Shown here in pieces: positions 18,356-27,208 of a stretch of 64,000 nt of DNA (its first letter is position 1; each line of letters opens with the position of its first letter). A program made the position numbers and the translations under genes. The stretch comes from Lachnospiraceae bacterium (GTDB lineage: Bacteria > Bacillota > Clostridia > Lachnospirales > Lachnospiraceae): positions 52,609 to 116,608 of the forward strand of contig JAJQCQ010000080.1 in the NCBI GenBank assembly GCA_021202635.1, written 5' to 3'. A model generated the notes under the pieces. That model saw only the letters and a list, made by a program, of their open reading frames with translations, did no database searches and was not told the origin of the DNA.

Positions 18356-20011
18356 TTACGCATAATAAGCATCCAGATACTTCTGATAAATTGCCAGTGC
18401 TTCGCTCAATCCATATGCCTCCAGTTCACTCTTAAAGCTTTCCCATGTCGCGTCATCTACCCCGTTCATAACCCAGTTGGATTTCGCCGCGTTAATTGTG
18501 CTTGTAATATTCTCCTGCAGTTCTGAGAGCGTCTCCGTATCCTCCAGATTCATGAACACATTCGGATACACATATTCTCTGTTCATATCCGGAGTGTAAT
18601 ACTCTGCGATCCAATCCAGCTTATACTGCGCGTCATCCGGGCAGGTCACATATACTCCATAATATTCGTCCAGTATCGCTAACGGGCCACCTACACACTC
18701 TTCCTCACGAACTTCAACCGGAGAAGCATCTCCCAGATCGCAGTGCTTCAGCATATCCTCACCGTTTTCATTTGTGCTTAACTCAAAGATATCAAAATCA
18801 TCGTCTTCACCGTAAGTTCCCCAGTTATTCTGTGCAGACTGAATCGGCTCATACATCAGATCCAGCCACCGGCACACCAGTTCCGGATCATCCGCAATCG
18901 CAGTAACCACACAACGTCCACGATCAAATCCACTGGTAAAGGAGCCATTTACTGGTGTCACATTTCTTGTATCCGCAGTCAGTGCCGGAAGTACCACATA
19001 ATCATCCAGATTTGCCACATTCGCGATATCCCAGGTCATGCACACACCATAACGGCCATACTTTCCCTTAGCAACATAAGTAGACCAGTCCTGTGTAAAA
19101 GCATCCAGGTCAATCAGATTCTCTTCATAAAGCTCATGCATCCATGCCAGTCCGTCCTTAAACCCTTCCTGTGTTGCAGAGCAGATCACCTCCAGATCAT
19201 CGGTCACCGCAATATGTTTTCCCTGATCCGCATCCCCATAGCCTTCTCCAAATCCATTGATCAAAAGACACGGATCCTGATCATTCATAATAAAGGAAAG
19301 CGGGATAATACTGCCTTCTATCTCAAACTCCTCCTGCAATGCTTCCGCATTATCCCGGAATGCAATCAGGACATCCTTGAACTCATCTACCGTCTCTGGA
19401 ATCTCGAGCCCCAGGAAATCCAGCCACTTCTTATTTATAAAAGGCATATTATCCCCTACCGTCTGAATCGCTTCTTTTCCTGATCCCAGCTGTTCAATCC
19501 ACGGAAGTCCCCAGATATGTCCCTCTGTATCCGTACACATTTCCCGATAATCCGGGAATTTCTCAAATACTGAGCATAAATTCGGCATATATGCGTCGAT
19601 ATAGTCTTCAAGTGCAATGATTGCCCCCTGATCCGCGTACCGCAGCAATGCGCTATCACTAAAGCTTGCGCTGAACACAAAATCTGTCAATGTACTCTTG
19701 TTGGACATATTGAGCGTAATTTTATCACTCCACTGATCATCCTGTATCGCTGTCCATTCAATCTGTACGTTTGTCTTTTCCTGTAAACGTTTAAAAATGG
19801 TACGGTTATTCGGATCAGACTCTGTGTTTGCCGGATAGCTGATCATACCTGTCAAAGTCGCCGTCTGGGCAAGCGGAAATACAGAGGAATCTGTTTCCTC
19901 ATCTGCAAGAGCAGTCATGCCAAGCGATGTGCCAAAAAGTCCTGTCAATGCCACACCAGCCATTCCCGCTGTAGTTCCCTTTAAAAAGTCTCTCCTGGAT
20001 ATTGTCTTCAT
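18356..20011 (-). CDS. ABC transporter sugar-binding protein with Tat signal
   Basis: The 551-residue protein is an extracellular solute-binding protein of the CUT1 (LplA/YtcQ-like) type. It begins MKTISRRDFLKGTTAGMAG, a twin-arginine signal matching SRRxFLK, with probable cleavage after ALA near residue 37. No lipobox cysteine is present, which is odd for a Gram-positive binding protein because nothing visible would anchor it. The mature part has typical features such as TATLTGMISYPANTESDPNN and WGLPWIEQLG. It is the last gene of a three-gene operon with the two permeases, and by context binds sucrose or a fructo-oligosaccharide. The start follows GGAGGACTTAAAA. Confidence 0.88.
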   Translation of the reverse strand: MKTISRRDFLKGTTAGMAGVALTGLFGTSLGMTALADEETDSSVFPLAQTATLTGMISYPANTESDPNNRTIFKRLQEKTNVQIEWTAIQDDQWSDKITLNMSNKSTLTDFVFSASFSDSALLRYADQGAIIALEDYIDAYMPNLCSVFEKFPDYREMCTDTEGHIWGLPWIEQLGSGKEAIQTVGDNMPFINKKWLDFLGLEIPETVDEFKDVLIAFRDNAEALQEEFEIEGSIIPLSFIMNDQDPCLLINGFGEGYGDADQGKHIAVTDDLEVICSATQEGFKDGLAWMHELYEENLIDLDAFTQDWSTYVAKGKYGRYGVCMTWDIANVANLDDYVVLPALTADTRNVTPVNGSFTSGFDRGRCVVTAIADDPELVCRWLDLMYEPIQSAQNNWGTYGEDDDFDIFELSTNENGEDMLKHCDLGDASPVEVREEECVGGPLAILDEYYGVYVTCPDDAQYKLDWIAEYYTPDMNREYVYPNVFMNLEDTETLSELQENITSTINAAKSNWVMNGVDDATWESFKSELEAYGLSEALAIYQKYLDAYYA

Positions 20012-20103
20012 TTTTAAGTCCTCCTTTTGGAAAAAGTGTTTTTGAAACGCTCATCGTCGTTTCTGATATTATTAATGCAGCCAAGGCTGCAATACTGCAC
20101 ACA

Positions 20104-21006
20104 TTACCCTTTTACTGACCCGACCATAATACCGCTGTCAAAGTATTTCTGGAAAAACGGATACATCACCAGCAGTGGCAGGCTGGAGATAATGATTGTC
20201 GCGTATTTCAAAAGTTCTGCCAGCTGTGCGCGCTCCGCCGTGCTCTGAATATCCGATACCATCCCGGCCTCCGGCTGGTTCTGGATCAAAATAGAACGTA
20301 GCACTAACTGCAATGGCTGTTTTGCCGTATCGTTCAGGTAAATCATCGCGTCAAAATAGCTGTTCCACATAGCTACAAACTGCCAAAGCACAAGCACCGC
20401 AATCACCGGCGTACATACTGGCAAAAGAATGCGGAAGAAAAATGTAATTTCACTCGCTCCGTCTACGCTGGCCGCTTCTTTCAGTTCAGGCGGAACGCCC
20501 TGGTAATAGGTCCGGGCGATAATCATATTCCAGACACTGAATGCGCCAGGCAATATGACCGCCCACATCGTATCCAACAGCCCCAGATTGCTGATCAACA
20601 GATAAGTCGGGATCAATCCACCGCCAAAAAACATCGTGATGATAAACAGCGTGTTAAAAAACGCTTTTCCCTTAAAATCCGGCAGCGACATGGGATATGC
20701 CGCCAGCATGGTCACGCCTACGGAAATCACTGTAAACAGTACAGAATAAACAATCGCATTCTTAAATCCGATCCAGATCTGTTTATTCGACATCACGCGC
20801 TCATAAGCCGTCAGTGTCCACTTGCTAAAATCCAAAGTGATGCCTTTGTTCTGCAATGTGGACGGATCAATAAATGAGGCAACCACGATATAAATCATTG
20901 GAATCACAATTGCCACTACGAAAATACCCAGCAGGAGATAACCGCATAACAAAAAGCACTTATCTTTACGGGAACACCTGGCAAATTCACTTTTTGTTTT
21001 TTTCAT
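20104..21006 (-). CDS. carbohydrate ABC transporter permease (LplC/YtcP-like)
   Basis: The 300-residue membrane protein has six predicted hydrophobic segments, and its cytoplasmic EAA loop is LKEAASVDGASEITFFFRILLP (about residue 190), the contact site for the ATPase. It ends FFQKYFDSGIMVGSVKG, the ending typical of LplC-type CUT1 permeases. The ATG at 21006 (MKKTKSEFARCS) is preferred to upstream in-frame starts because it lies 10 bases after the first permease gene and follows AGGTGG. No ATPase is encoded nearby, as is common for CUT1 systems that share an MsmX-type ATPase. Confidence 0.92.
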   Translation of the reverse strand: MKKTKSEFARCSRKDKCFLLCGYLLLGIFVVAIVIPMIYIVVASFIDPSTLQNKGITLDFSKWTLTAYERVMSNKQIWIGFKNAIVYSVLFTVISVGVTMLAAYPMSLPDFKGKAFFNTLFIITMFFGGGLIPTYLLISNLGLLDTMWAVILPGAFSVWNMIIARTYYQGVPPELKEAASVDGASEITFFFRILLPVCTPVIAVLVLWQFVAMWNSYFDAMIYLNDTAKQPLQLVLRSILIQNQPEAGMVSDIQSTAERAQLAELLKYATIIISSLPLLVMYPFFQKYFDSGIMVGSVKG

Positions 21007-21016
21007 AACACGCCAC

Positions 21017-21943
21017 CTATAGTCCCTTTCCGTCATTCATCTTCGCTACTATCTTGTTCACAGCGACCAGAAGAATCACATTGACTACCGAATTAAACAG
21101 TCCTACCGCGGTTGAATAGCTGTAATCGCCGTTCAAAAGGCCCTGCTTATATACATAAGTTGCGATAATCTCCGAAGATTGCAGGTTCAAATCTGTCTGG
21201 AGTGCATAAGCTTTTTCATAGCCGATGCTCATGATGTTTCCGGCCTGCAGGATAAACTGAATCACTACCATATCTTTAATCGCGGGCCATTCTACATGCC
21301 GGATCTGCTGGAAAATGCTGGCGCCATCAACAACAGCAGCCTCTTTCAGATCCGTACTCGCATTCGCAAGAGCCGCTGTATACATGATGGAAGACCATCC
21401 GGCTGCCTGCCAGATTCCGCTCCCAATATAGATTGTTCGGAACGCCTCCGGCATTGCCATAAAGTTGATCTGAGTTCCCAAAAGCTGATTGACCGGGCCA
21501 GTCGCGGAAAGCAGAATCTTTACCATACCGCAAAGTACAATCACCGAAATAAAGTTCGGCATATACAGAATCAGCTGTATTTTCTTTTTTATTCCCGTTC
21601 GATGAATCCGGTTCAACAGAAGCGCAAGCAGAATCGGCACCGGGAACCCCCATAACAGCCCATAGGCACTCAGCTTCAGTGTGTTAACCAGATACCTCAG
21701 GAAATCCGGCGAGTTCAAAAATCTCCGAAAATTCTTCAACCCCACCCATTCGCTTGCCAGGATTCCCTTAAATGGATTATAATTCTGGAAAGCAATCATA
21801 ATCCCTCCCATGGGGCCATACTTAAAAATAAGTGTCAGCAACAGTGCAGGCATAAGAAATATGACATAGAGCTGCCAATGCTGCCTGACATATACCAGTG
21901 TATTGTGCATACTGCTCACACCTTTCTTTTTCTGATTTCCCAT
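21017..21943 (-). CDS. carbohydrate ABC transporter permease (LplB-like)
   Basis: The 308-residue protein is the first permease of the operon. It has YVIFLMPALLLTLIFKYGPM as its first membrane segment and LKEAAVVDGASIFQQIRHVEWP as the EAA loop (about 195-217). The ATG at 21943 (MGNQKKKG) is chosen because AAAGGAGGAAAAGGT lies directly upstream; a frame extending to 21988 would run through the operator-like sequence. Its promoter faces away from the LacI regulator. Confidence 0.92.
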   Translation of the reverse strand: MGNQKKKGVSSMHNTLVYVRQHWQLYVIFLMPALLLTLIFKYGPMGGIMIAFQNYNPFKGILASEWVGLKNFRRFLNSPDFLRYLVNTLKLSAYGLLWGFPVPILLALLLNRIHRTGIKKKIQLILYMPNFISVIVLCGMVKILLSATGPVNQLLGTQINFMAMPEAFRTIYIGSGIWQAAGWSSIMYTAALANASTDLKEAAVVDGASIFQQIRHVEWPAIKDMVVIQFILQAGNIMSIGYEKAYALQTDLNLQSSEIIATYVYKQGLLNGDYSYSTAVGLFNSVVNVILLVAVNKIVAKMNDGKGL

Positions 21944-21978
21944 ACCTTTTCCTCCTTTCTTTTTACATATACGCCATA

Positions 21979-21997
21979 GATTGTGCATATGTAAATC
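21979..21997 (-). promoter_or_regulatory. candidate LacI-type operator in the ABC operon leader
   Basis: The minus strand reads GATTTACATATGCACAATC. The same core, TTTACAT(A/T)TGCACAAT, occurs upstream of the GH32 gene at 25069-25087, and a related TTTTACATTTGACACA overlaps the regulator's own promoter. The shared motif within one sugar locus suggests a common regulator. Confidence 0.55.
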
Positions 21998-22019
21998 TTT
22001 TTATTCTCTTGATAGGGTA

Positions 22020-22048
22020 AATATACCATGCCATTTTTCATTTGTCAA
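22020..22048 (-). promoter_or_regulatory. sigma-A promoter of the ABC transporter operon
   Basis: Minus-strand TTGACA (22043-22048) and TATATT (22020-22025) are separated by 17 bases. A candidate operator lies in the transcribed leader just downstream. Confidence 0.8.
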
Positions 22049-22120
22049 TCCCATTTTTGTGTATTTGCACATTTTATTTTTCTTATCCATCACATCGGTT
22101 CCCCATTTTTTTGCCTGTGA

Positions 22121-22157
22121 TTTTACATTTGACACATTTGTGAAAATATACTATAAT
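22121..22157 (+). promoter_or_regulatory. promoter and operator-like motif of the LacI-family gene
   Basis: A perfect TTGACA (22129-22134), 17-base spacer and TATAAT (22152-22157) precede the regulator. The -35 region overlaps TTTTACATTTGACACA, close to the shared operator motif, so autoregulation is likely. Confidence 0.8.
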
Positions 22158-22211
22158 GTATGCAATCTGATTTTGAATCAATCCGCGCATTTGCGTATGA
22201 AGGAGGAGCAT

Positions 22212-23330
22212 ATGGCAGCACGTGTTACCATACAGGACATTGCAGACTCGTTAGGGCTATCGCGCAACACAGTCTCAAAAGCAATCAACAATACCGGCGT
22301 CCTGGCGGACGCTACAAGAGAAAAAATCCTGCATAAGGCGGTTGAGATGGGATATAAACAGTTTTCGTATGTATCCCTGTCCCCATCCAAAACGGAATCC
22401 GGCGCAGAACCCATCCTCTCTGTCCGTTCATCCACTGTGGATACGGCTGAAGTACCTTCGCCGCCCAGACGCGGCGGCACGATTGCCCTTTTCTCGACGA
22501 TGTTTTTAGGGACTTCTCATTTTTCTTCCACAATGCTGGATCGGATGCAAAATGAGCTTTCCTCCCTTGGATTCGGTCTTACCATGCACCGCGTCACTTC
22601 AGAGAACCTGAAGAATCTGACCCTGCCAAATTCCTTCAGCAGAGAACACTCCGACGCGATTATCTGTTTTGAAGTCTTTCATCAGGAATACAGCGATATG
22701 ATCTGCAGTCTGGACCTGCCGGTACTGTTTGTAGATGCACCGGTTTCCAGAAACGGCGACATACTGAAAGCAGATCGCCTTATCATGGATAACCGTTCAA
22801 ACATAAACGCTTTCGTAAATGAAATGGCTCGACGCGGCAAATCCCGCATCGGCTACATCGGAAATCCATTCCACTGCACCTCCTTTTACGAGCGATATAT
22901 CAGTATTGCGGAAGCCCTGTTTATGCTGAAGCTTCCGTTCCACGAGGAATACTGTATTCTTGGCGAAAAAAACACAGAAGAGCCATCTGGCGCAGAAGAA
23001 TATCTGGAATACCTTGTGAAACAGCTTGGCAGCATGAAAGAACTTCCGGATGTGTTTATCTGTTCCAATGATTTTATCGCCCTGGACGTACTTCAGGCCA
23101 TGAAACAGCTGCACATCTCTGTCCCAAAGGATGTCCTGCTGTGCGGCTTTGATGATTCCCCGGAATCCCGAATCCTCACACCGCAGCTGACAACCATCCA
23201 CATTCACAGCCAGATTATGGGGTTTTCAGCGGTACAGCTTCTCATGTCCCGTATCCACAACCCTGGGATGAATTACCGTACCGTCTATACGGAAACCACA
23301 TTGATTTACCGTGGATCAACCGGTGATTAA
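22212..23330 (+). CDS. LacI-family transcriptional regulator
   Basis: The 372-residue protein begins MAARVTIQDIADSLGLSRNT, the classic LacI helix-turn-helix (residues 5-25), with a hinge region around 45-60. A periplasmic-binding-like effector domain follows, with VLFVDAPVSRNGD, GIGY-type segments and VLLCGFDDSPESRILTPQLTTI near the end. The ATG at 22212 has AAGGAGGAG 3 bases upstream; the open frame extends 77 codons further back but runs through the promoter. Divergent position and shared motifs indicate control of the ABC operon and the GH32 gene. Confidence 0.92.
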   Translation: MAARVTIQDIADSLGLSRNTVSKAINNTGVLADATREKILHKAVEMGYKQFSYVSLSPSKTESGAEPILSVRSSTVDTAEVPSPPRRGGTIALFSTMFLGTSHFSSTMLDRMQNELSSLGFGLTMHRVTSENLKNLTLPNSFSREHSDAIICFEVFHQEYSDMICSLDLPVLFVDAPVSRNGDILKADRLIMDNRSNINAFVNEMARRGKSRIGYIGNPFHCTSFYERYISIAEALFMLKLPFHEEYCILGEKNTEEPSGAEEYLEYLVKQLGSMKELPDVFICSNDFIALDVLQAMKQLHISVPKDVLLCGFDDSPESRILTPQLTTIHIHSQIMGFSAVQLLMSRIHNPGMNYRTVYTETTLIYRGSTGD

Positions 23331-23387
23331 AATAGAATCCCGGAGGGTTTTTGTCCAATAGTGAAGTTCGGAAACATTTCTTTAGAT

Positions 23388-23424
23388 AGAAAAACGACCC
23401 GGAAACAGGGTCGTTTTTCTTGTT
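23388..23424. terminator. bidirectional terminator between lacI-type and GH32 genes
   Basis: The arms AGAAAAACGACCC (23388-23400) and its exact complement (23408-23420) surround a 7-base loop. T-runs form on both strands, so it serves both convergent genes. Confidence 0.9.
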
Positions 23425-23477
23425 CTCACCTGGCATTATAGATCAGATGTAACTGTGATGGTACTAAACAGTTATGA

Positions 23478-24968
23478 TCAGATTTTCAATTCGTATTTCA
23501 CTACATCCATCTGTGCAGCTCCATCCGCGTAAAATGAAATCCCCCTGGCATCGCCGTCTGTATACAGCGTAGCCGTCATCACCTGAATTCCATCATTGAC
23601 AAACACCTCCACACTGCACTGATCCAGAATGATCCGCAATTTTATTTTCCCACTCTCCGAACCCTGAACCAGACTTCGTCTCTGATGAATAATCGCTTTC
23701 CGTGAACCGGAAAATTTCCGGTCAATCTTCAATACCGCTTCCTGCGGGCGAAAGCTAAGAGCCGTGTAAAACATATCATTCTGGGCAAAACGGACAGCAA
23801 ATTTCCTGTACATCGGTTCTCCTTCGACAGGAGAAAGCCGCAATTCCATATCGATCTTGCGCCCCTCTACTCCATTCAGACGAACTTCACCATTCACTTC
23901 TACCTTCTGATACGAAACCTTATCTTCCCGCAAAGCTTCCAGTTCCCGCAGCGGTTTTTGAATCAAGCGGCCATTCCGTATGGACAGTTCCCTGGGCAGG
24001 CTCATCTGCCCATACCACATCTGCTCCGGTTCCCGCATCGTACAGGTATCCCAGTTCTGCATCCACCCGATCATAATTCTCCGGCCATCCGGTGCCATTA
24101 CCGTCTGCGGCGCATAAAAATCGATCCCATAATCAATCGACTGGTCGTTCTCTTCCCGGAACGTATCTGTATCCTCGTCATACGTTCCAATCAAACAGAG
24201 CGTACCATTTCCATTGTGGTATTCAAATCCGCGCGGCAGCATCTCCTGCGGACTGGTCAGAAGCACTTGTTTCCCATCCAGTGAAAAAAAATCCGGACAT
24301 TCCCACATTTTTCCAAAGCGGCCATCATTTTTTATCAGAACTTTCTCGTATTTCCAGTCAAATCCATTTTCACTGACAAACAGCAGAATCTGTCCACTGC
24401 CATCCGCCGAGCGATTTCCCACAACACAACGATAGGTACCGTCTGCTTTTTTCCATACTTTCGGATCACGGAAATCGGTCCTGCTGCATCCCAAAGGCAG
24501 ATCATCCCCATCCAGTACCGGGTTCGCAGCATACTTTTCATAGTCAAGTCCATCCCCGACTGCAAGACATTGTCTCTGAAATTCCTGGAATTCACCATTT
24601 GCGCCCGGTATCTTCATCACACCCGTATACATCAGAACCTGACGGCCATCCGGAAGTTCAAACGCACTTCCGCTAAAGCAGCCGTCCCGATCCCATGGCG
24701 TGTCCGGAGCCAGAGCCGCCGGGAGATAACTCCAGTGCAACAAGTCCTTACTCACCGCATGTCCCCAGTGCATCGGTCCCCAGTACGGTCCATACGGATG
24801 ATACTGATAAAACAAATGATACTGCCCTTTATAATAAGAAAAACCATTTGGATCATTCATCCAGCCCACACGGGACGCCAGATGAAAGGATGGGCGCTCT
24901 GCAGGATTCAAAAGAGGTTCTGTTGCCTCTTCGTATCTTCTTGCCTCTCGTAAAGTCTGACTGTTCAT
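23478..24968 (-). CDS. GH32 beta-fructosidase (sucrose/sucrose-6-phosphate hydrolase)
   Basis: The 496-residue protein hydrolyses terminal beta-fructosyl links in sucrose, sucrose-6-phosphate or fructo-oligosaccharides. GH32 hallmarks are in order: VGWMNDPNGFSYYKGQYHLF (nucleophile Asp about residue 38), the FRDPKVW motif with its transition-state Asp, and WECPDFF with the acid/base Glu. A C-terminal beta-sandwich follows (SVEVFVNDGIQVMTATLYTD). No signal peptide is seen, so it acts inside the cell on imported sugar. The ATG at 24968 follows GGAGGGCATTT; the open frame reaches 25085 but passes through operator-like and promoter sequence. Confidence 0.93.
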   Translation of the reverse strand: MNSQTLREARRYEEATEPLLNPAERPSFHLASRVGWMNDPNGFSYYKGQYHLFYQYHPYGPYWGPMHWGHAVSKDLLHWSYLPAALAPDTPWDRDGCFSGSAFELPDGRQVLMYTGVMKIPGANGEFQEFQRQCLAVGDGLDYEKYAANPVLDGDDLPLGCSRTDFRDPKVWKKADGTYRCVVGNRSADGSGQILLFVSENGFDWKYEKVLIKNDGRFGKMWECPDFFSLDGKQVLLTSPQEMLPRGFEYHNGNGTLCLIGTYDEDTDTFREENDQSIDYGIDFYAPQTVMAPDGRRIMIGWMQNWDTCTMREPEQMWYGQMSLPRELSIRNGRLIQKPLRELEALREDKVSYQKVEVNGEVRLNGVEGRKIDMELRLSPVEGEPMYRKFAVRFAQNDMFYTALSFRPQEAVLKIDRKFSGSRKAIIHQRRSLVQGSESGKIKLRIILDQCSVEVFVNDGIQVMTATLYTDGDARGISFYADGAAQMDVVKYELKI

Positions 24969-24985
24969 AAATGCCCTCCGTTTCA

Positions 24986-25000
24986 TTTTACATTTGCATC
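24986..25000 (+). promoter_or_regulatory. candidate operator in the GH32 leader
   Basis: TTTTACATTTGCATC, a variant of the motif at 25069-25087, lies in the untranslated leader of the GH32 gene. Confidence 0.45.
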
Positions 25001-25023
25001 TTTTATCGTCGTCTTCACAAGAA

Positions 25024-25052
25024 AGATTACCATTTTTTGTGCAGCAAGTCAA
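25024..25052 (-). promoter_or_regulatory. sigma-A promoter of the GH32 gene
   Basis: Minus-strand TTGACT (25047-25052) and TAATCT (25024-25029) are separated by 17 bases. Confidence 0.65.
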
Positions 25053-25060
25053 GTGTCTTG

Positions 25061-25087
25061 GTAAAATTATTTTACATTTGCACAATT
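25061..25087. promoter_or_regulatory. candidate operator upstream of the GH32 promoter
   Basis: A palindrome, GTAAAAT-T-ATTTTAC (25061-25075), overlaps ATTTTACATTTGCACAATT (25069-25087), which matches the motif in the ABC operon leader. It lies just upstream of the GH32 -35 box. Confidence 0.5.
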
Positions 25088-25128
25088 CTCTTCATTTCAG
25101 ATTGTTTTGCGTATTCTCAAAAATAAGG

Positions 25129-25157
25129 TTGAGAAAACAAGAAGACAACGGTATAAT
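25129..25157 (+). promoter_or_regulatory. promoter of the broken AAA-ATPase gene
   Basis: TTGAGA (25129-25134) and TATAAT (25152-25157) are separated by 17 bases, 53 bases before the start codon. Confidence 0.7.
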
Positions 25158-25209
25158 ACAATTATGTGACAGTATTCATGCCGGTTCGTACTAAAAGGAA
25201 GGTATTATC

Positions 25210-26364
25210 ATGGGAAAATATTTAAATCCAGGCTATGGCAGATTTAAAACCATCCGAAATGGCGTTTATGTCGATAAATCCGGGCTGATTGGATTCCTCA
25301 ATGATCTGATAGACAAGCCAAAACCACTGGTTTGTTTCAGCAGGCCAAGGCGATTCGGCAAATCATTTGCTGCCAGTATGCTGTGTGCGTATTATGACAG
25401 ATCCTGTGATTCCCGCTTTCTTTTTGAGGATTTAAAGGTATCCGGTTCTGACAGCTTCGAAAAATATTTAAATAAATATAATGTGATTTCCTTTGATGTG
25501 ACCGGTTTTATCACAGATTCCGAAGAAAGCGGCACGAAGGTTCTGAAACGGTTACAGAGTGCTCTGATGAAAGAGCTGAAAGAAGCTTTCCCGGACTGTG
25601 TAGATAATGAATCCCACAATTTAAGTGACGTTCTGTTTGACATCGTTTCCAAAGGAAACGAAAAATTCGTTTTTGTTATAGATGAATGGGACGCTCTGTT
25701 TCGCGAATACAAGGATGACCACAAACTGTAAAAAGATTATATCCTGTTTTTGAGGACGCTTTTCAAAAATCAGGACACCACAGAAGCGACCATTGCGGCG
25801 GCCTATATTACAGGGATTTTACCCATCAAAAAATATGGCTCGGAATCCGCGGTTTCCGACTTTCAGGAATATACCATGACTGATCCGGGAATTCTGGAAG
25901 AATACGTCGGCTTTACGGAAAATGAAGTTCAAATGCTGTGTTCCAGATACCATGTGGATTTTAACGATATGAGCGCCTGGTATGATGGTTATTCCTTTTG
26001 CAGCAATCATCATGTATACAATCCAAATTCCGTAATGAATGCACTCCAGGCCGGAAAAATGAAGAACTTCTGGATAAAATCAGAATCTTTTGAGAACCTG
26101 AAGGATTATATCAGCAGAGATTATGATGGTTTAAAACATACCATTCTTCTGATGCTGGGTGGACAGCACGCTGAAATTGACATCAATACATTTAAAAACG
26201 ATATCACTTCCTTTGAATCAAAAGATGATGTACTTACGCTGCTGATTCATCTTGGATATCTGGCCTACGATGAGAACAAAAAAGAAGCCTACATTCCAAA
26301 CAGGGAGGTCTCCGAGGTATTCCAGGCTTCCGTAAAGGGTGGAAAATGGACACGGGTTGTGTAA
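25210..26364 (+). pseudogene. AAA-ATPase_like / DUF1703-type gene, broken
   Basis: The first frame (25210-25731, 173 residues) begins MGKYLNPGYGRFKTIRNGVY and has a Walker A-like SRPRRFGKSF (about residue 45) and a Walker B FVFVIDEWDALF (about 156). A TAA at 25729-25731 interrupts it after DDHKL. The reading continues in the same frame with KDYILFLRTLFKNQ, so one CAA-to-TAA change explains the break. The second part then stops at 26362-26364 after SVKGGKWTRVV, where the family normally continues into a C-terminal PD-(D/E)XK domain, so the 3' end is also lost. The promoter and terminator are intact. Confidence 0.88.
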
Positions 26365-26392
26365 TCGAAATAGTATTAATCTGCTTTCTTTA

Positions 26393-26429
26393 CGGACAGG
26401 GGGGGTATTCCCCTGTCCATCTCTTTTTG
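26393..26429. terminator. terminator between the AAA pseudogene and the trp operon
   Basis: GGACAGGGG and CCCCTGTCC form a stem around GGGTATT. A T-run follows on the plus strand (CTCTTTTT); on the minus strand it lies immediately after the trpA stop codon, with a weaker T tail. Confidence 0.75.
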
Positions 26430-26431
26430 TA

Positions 26432-27208
26432 TTACAATCCACGGATCGCATCCTTCATGCTCTTCACATACTCCGCGACCTTCGGCACACAATCCGCACC
26501 ATACTCCTTGCAGATTTTTACGATCGCGGAGCCGACAATAACTCCGTCGGCCTCCCTAGCCATCTTTGCGGCCTGCTCCGGCGTGGAGATGCCGAAACCG
26601 ATGGCGCACGGGATGTCGGAGGCTGCACGCACCAGCCGCACCATCTCACCGATGTCGGTCGTGATCTCGGAGCGGACGCCGGTCACACCCAGAGAGGAGA
26701 CGCAGTAAATGAAGCCTTCTGCCGCGGAGGCAATCTGCGCGACACGCTCATGGGAAGTCGGTGCGATCAGAGAGACCAGCGCCAGCCCATTTTCACGGCA
26801 GGTAACAGCGAACTCTTCTTTTTCCTCAAAAGGCACGTCAGGAAGAATGATGCCATCCATGCCGACCTCCGCCGCCGTTTTTACGAATCGCTCAATACCA
26901 TAGGAAAATACTACATTCGCGTAGGTCATGAACACCATCGGGATCTGCGTATTTTCGCGAATCTTTTTTACCATATCAAAAATCTTGTCCGTGGTTACGC
27001 CGCCGGAGAGAGCGCGGTTGTTCGCCTCCTGAATCACCGGACCCTCCGCGGTCGGGTCGGAAAACGGAATGCCAAGCTCAATCAGGTCTGCTCCCGCTTT
27101 TTCCATCGCGTAGACCAGCTGTTCCGTCACTTCCAGCGACGGGTCGCCGCAGGTGATGAACGGGATGAATGCTTTTCCATGCGCAAATGCGCTCTGTATC
27201 TTATTCAT
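26432..27208 (-). CDS. trpA: tryptophan synthase alpha chain
   Basis: TrpA cleaves indole-3-glycerol phosphate and passes indole to TrpB. The 258-residue product has [18 protein letters not shown] (residues 14-31) and the catalytic [20 protein letters not shown] segment (about 46-65) with its Glu and Asp. The glycine-rich phosphate site ends in [10 protein letters not shown] and VGSAIV. The ATG at 27208 follows GGGGAGG, and its first 8 bases overlap the end of trpB. It is the last gene of the operon. Confidence 0.97.
   Translation of the reverse strand: MNKIQSAFAHGKAFIPFITCGDPSLEVTEQLVYAMEKAGADLIELGIPFSDPTAEGPVIQEANNRALSGGVTTDKIFDMVKKIRENTQIPMVFMTYANVVFSYGIERFVKTAAEVGMDGIILPDVPFEEKEEFAVTCRENGLALVSLIAPTSHERVAQIASAAEGFIYCVSSLGVTGVRSEITTDIGEMVRLVRAASDIPCAIGFGISTPEQAAKMAREADGVIVGSAIVKICKEYGADCVPKVAEYVKSMKDAIRGL

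Noticed and set aside
21981..22211. N-terminal extension of the LacI-family regulator (77 codons)
   Set aside because: It covers the promoters and operator-like sites, and the HTH begins normally at the ATG at 22212 with AAGGAGGAG.
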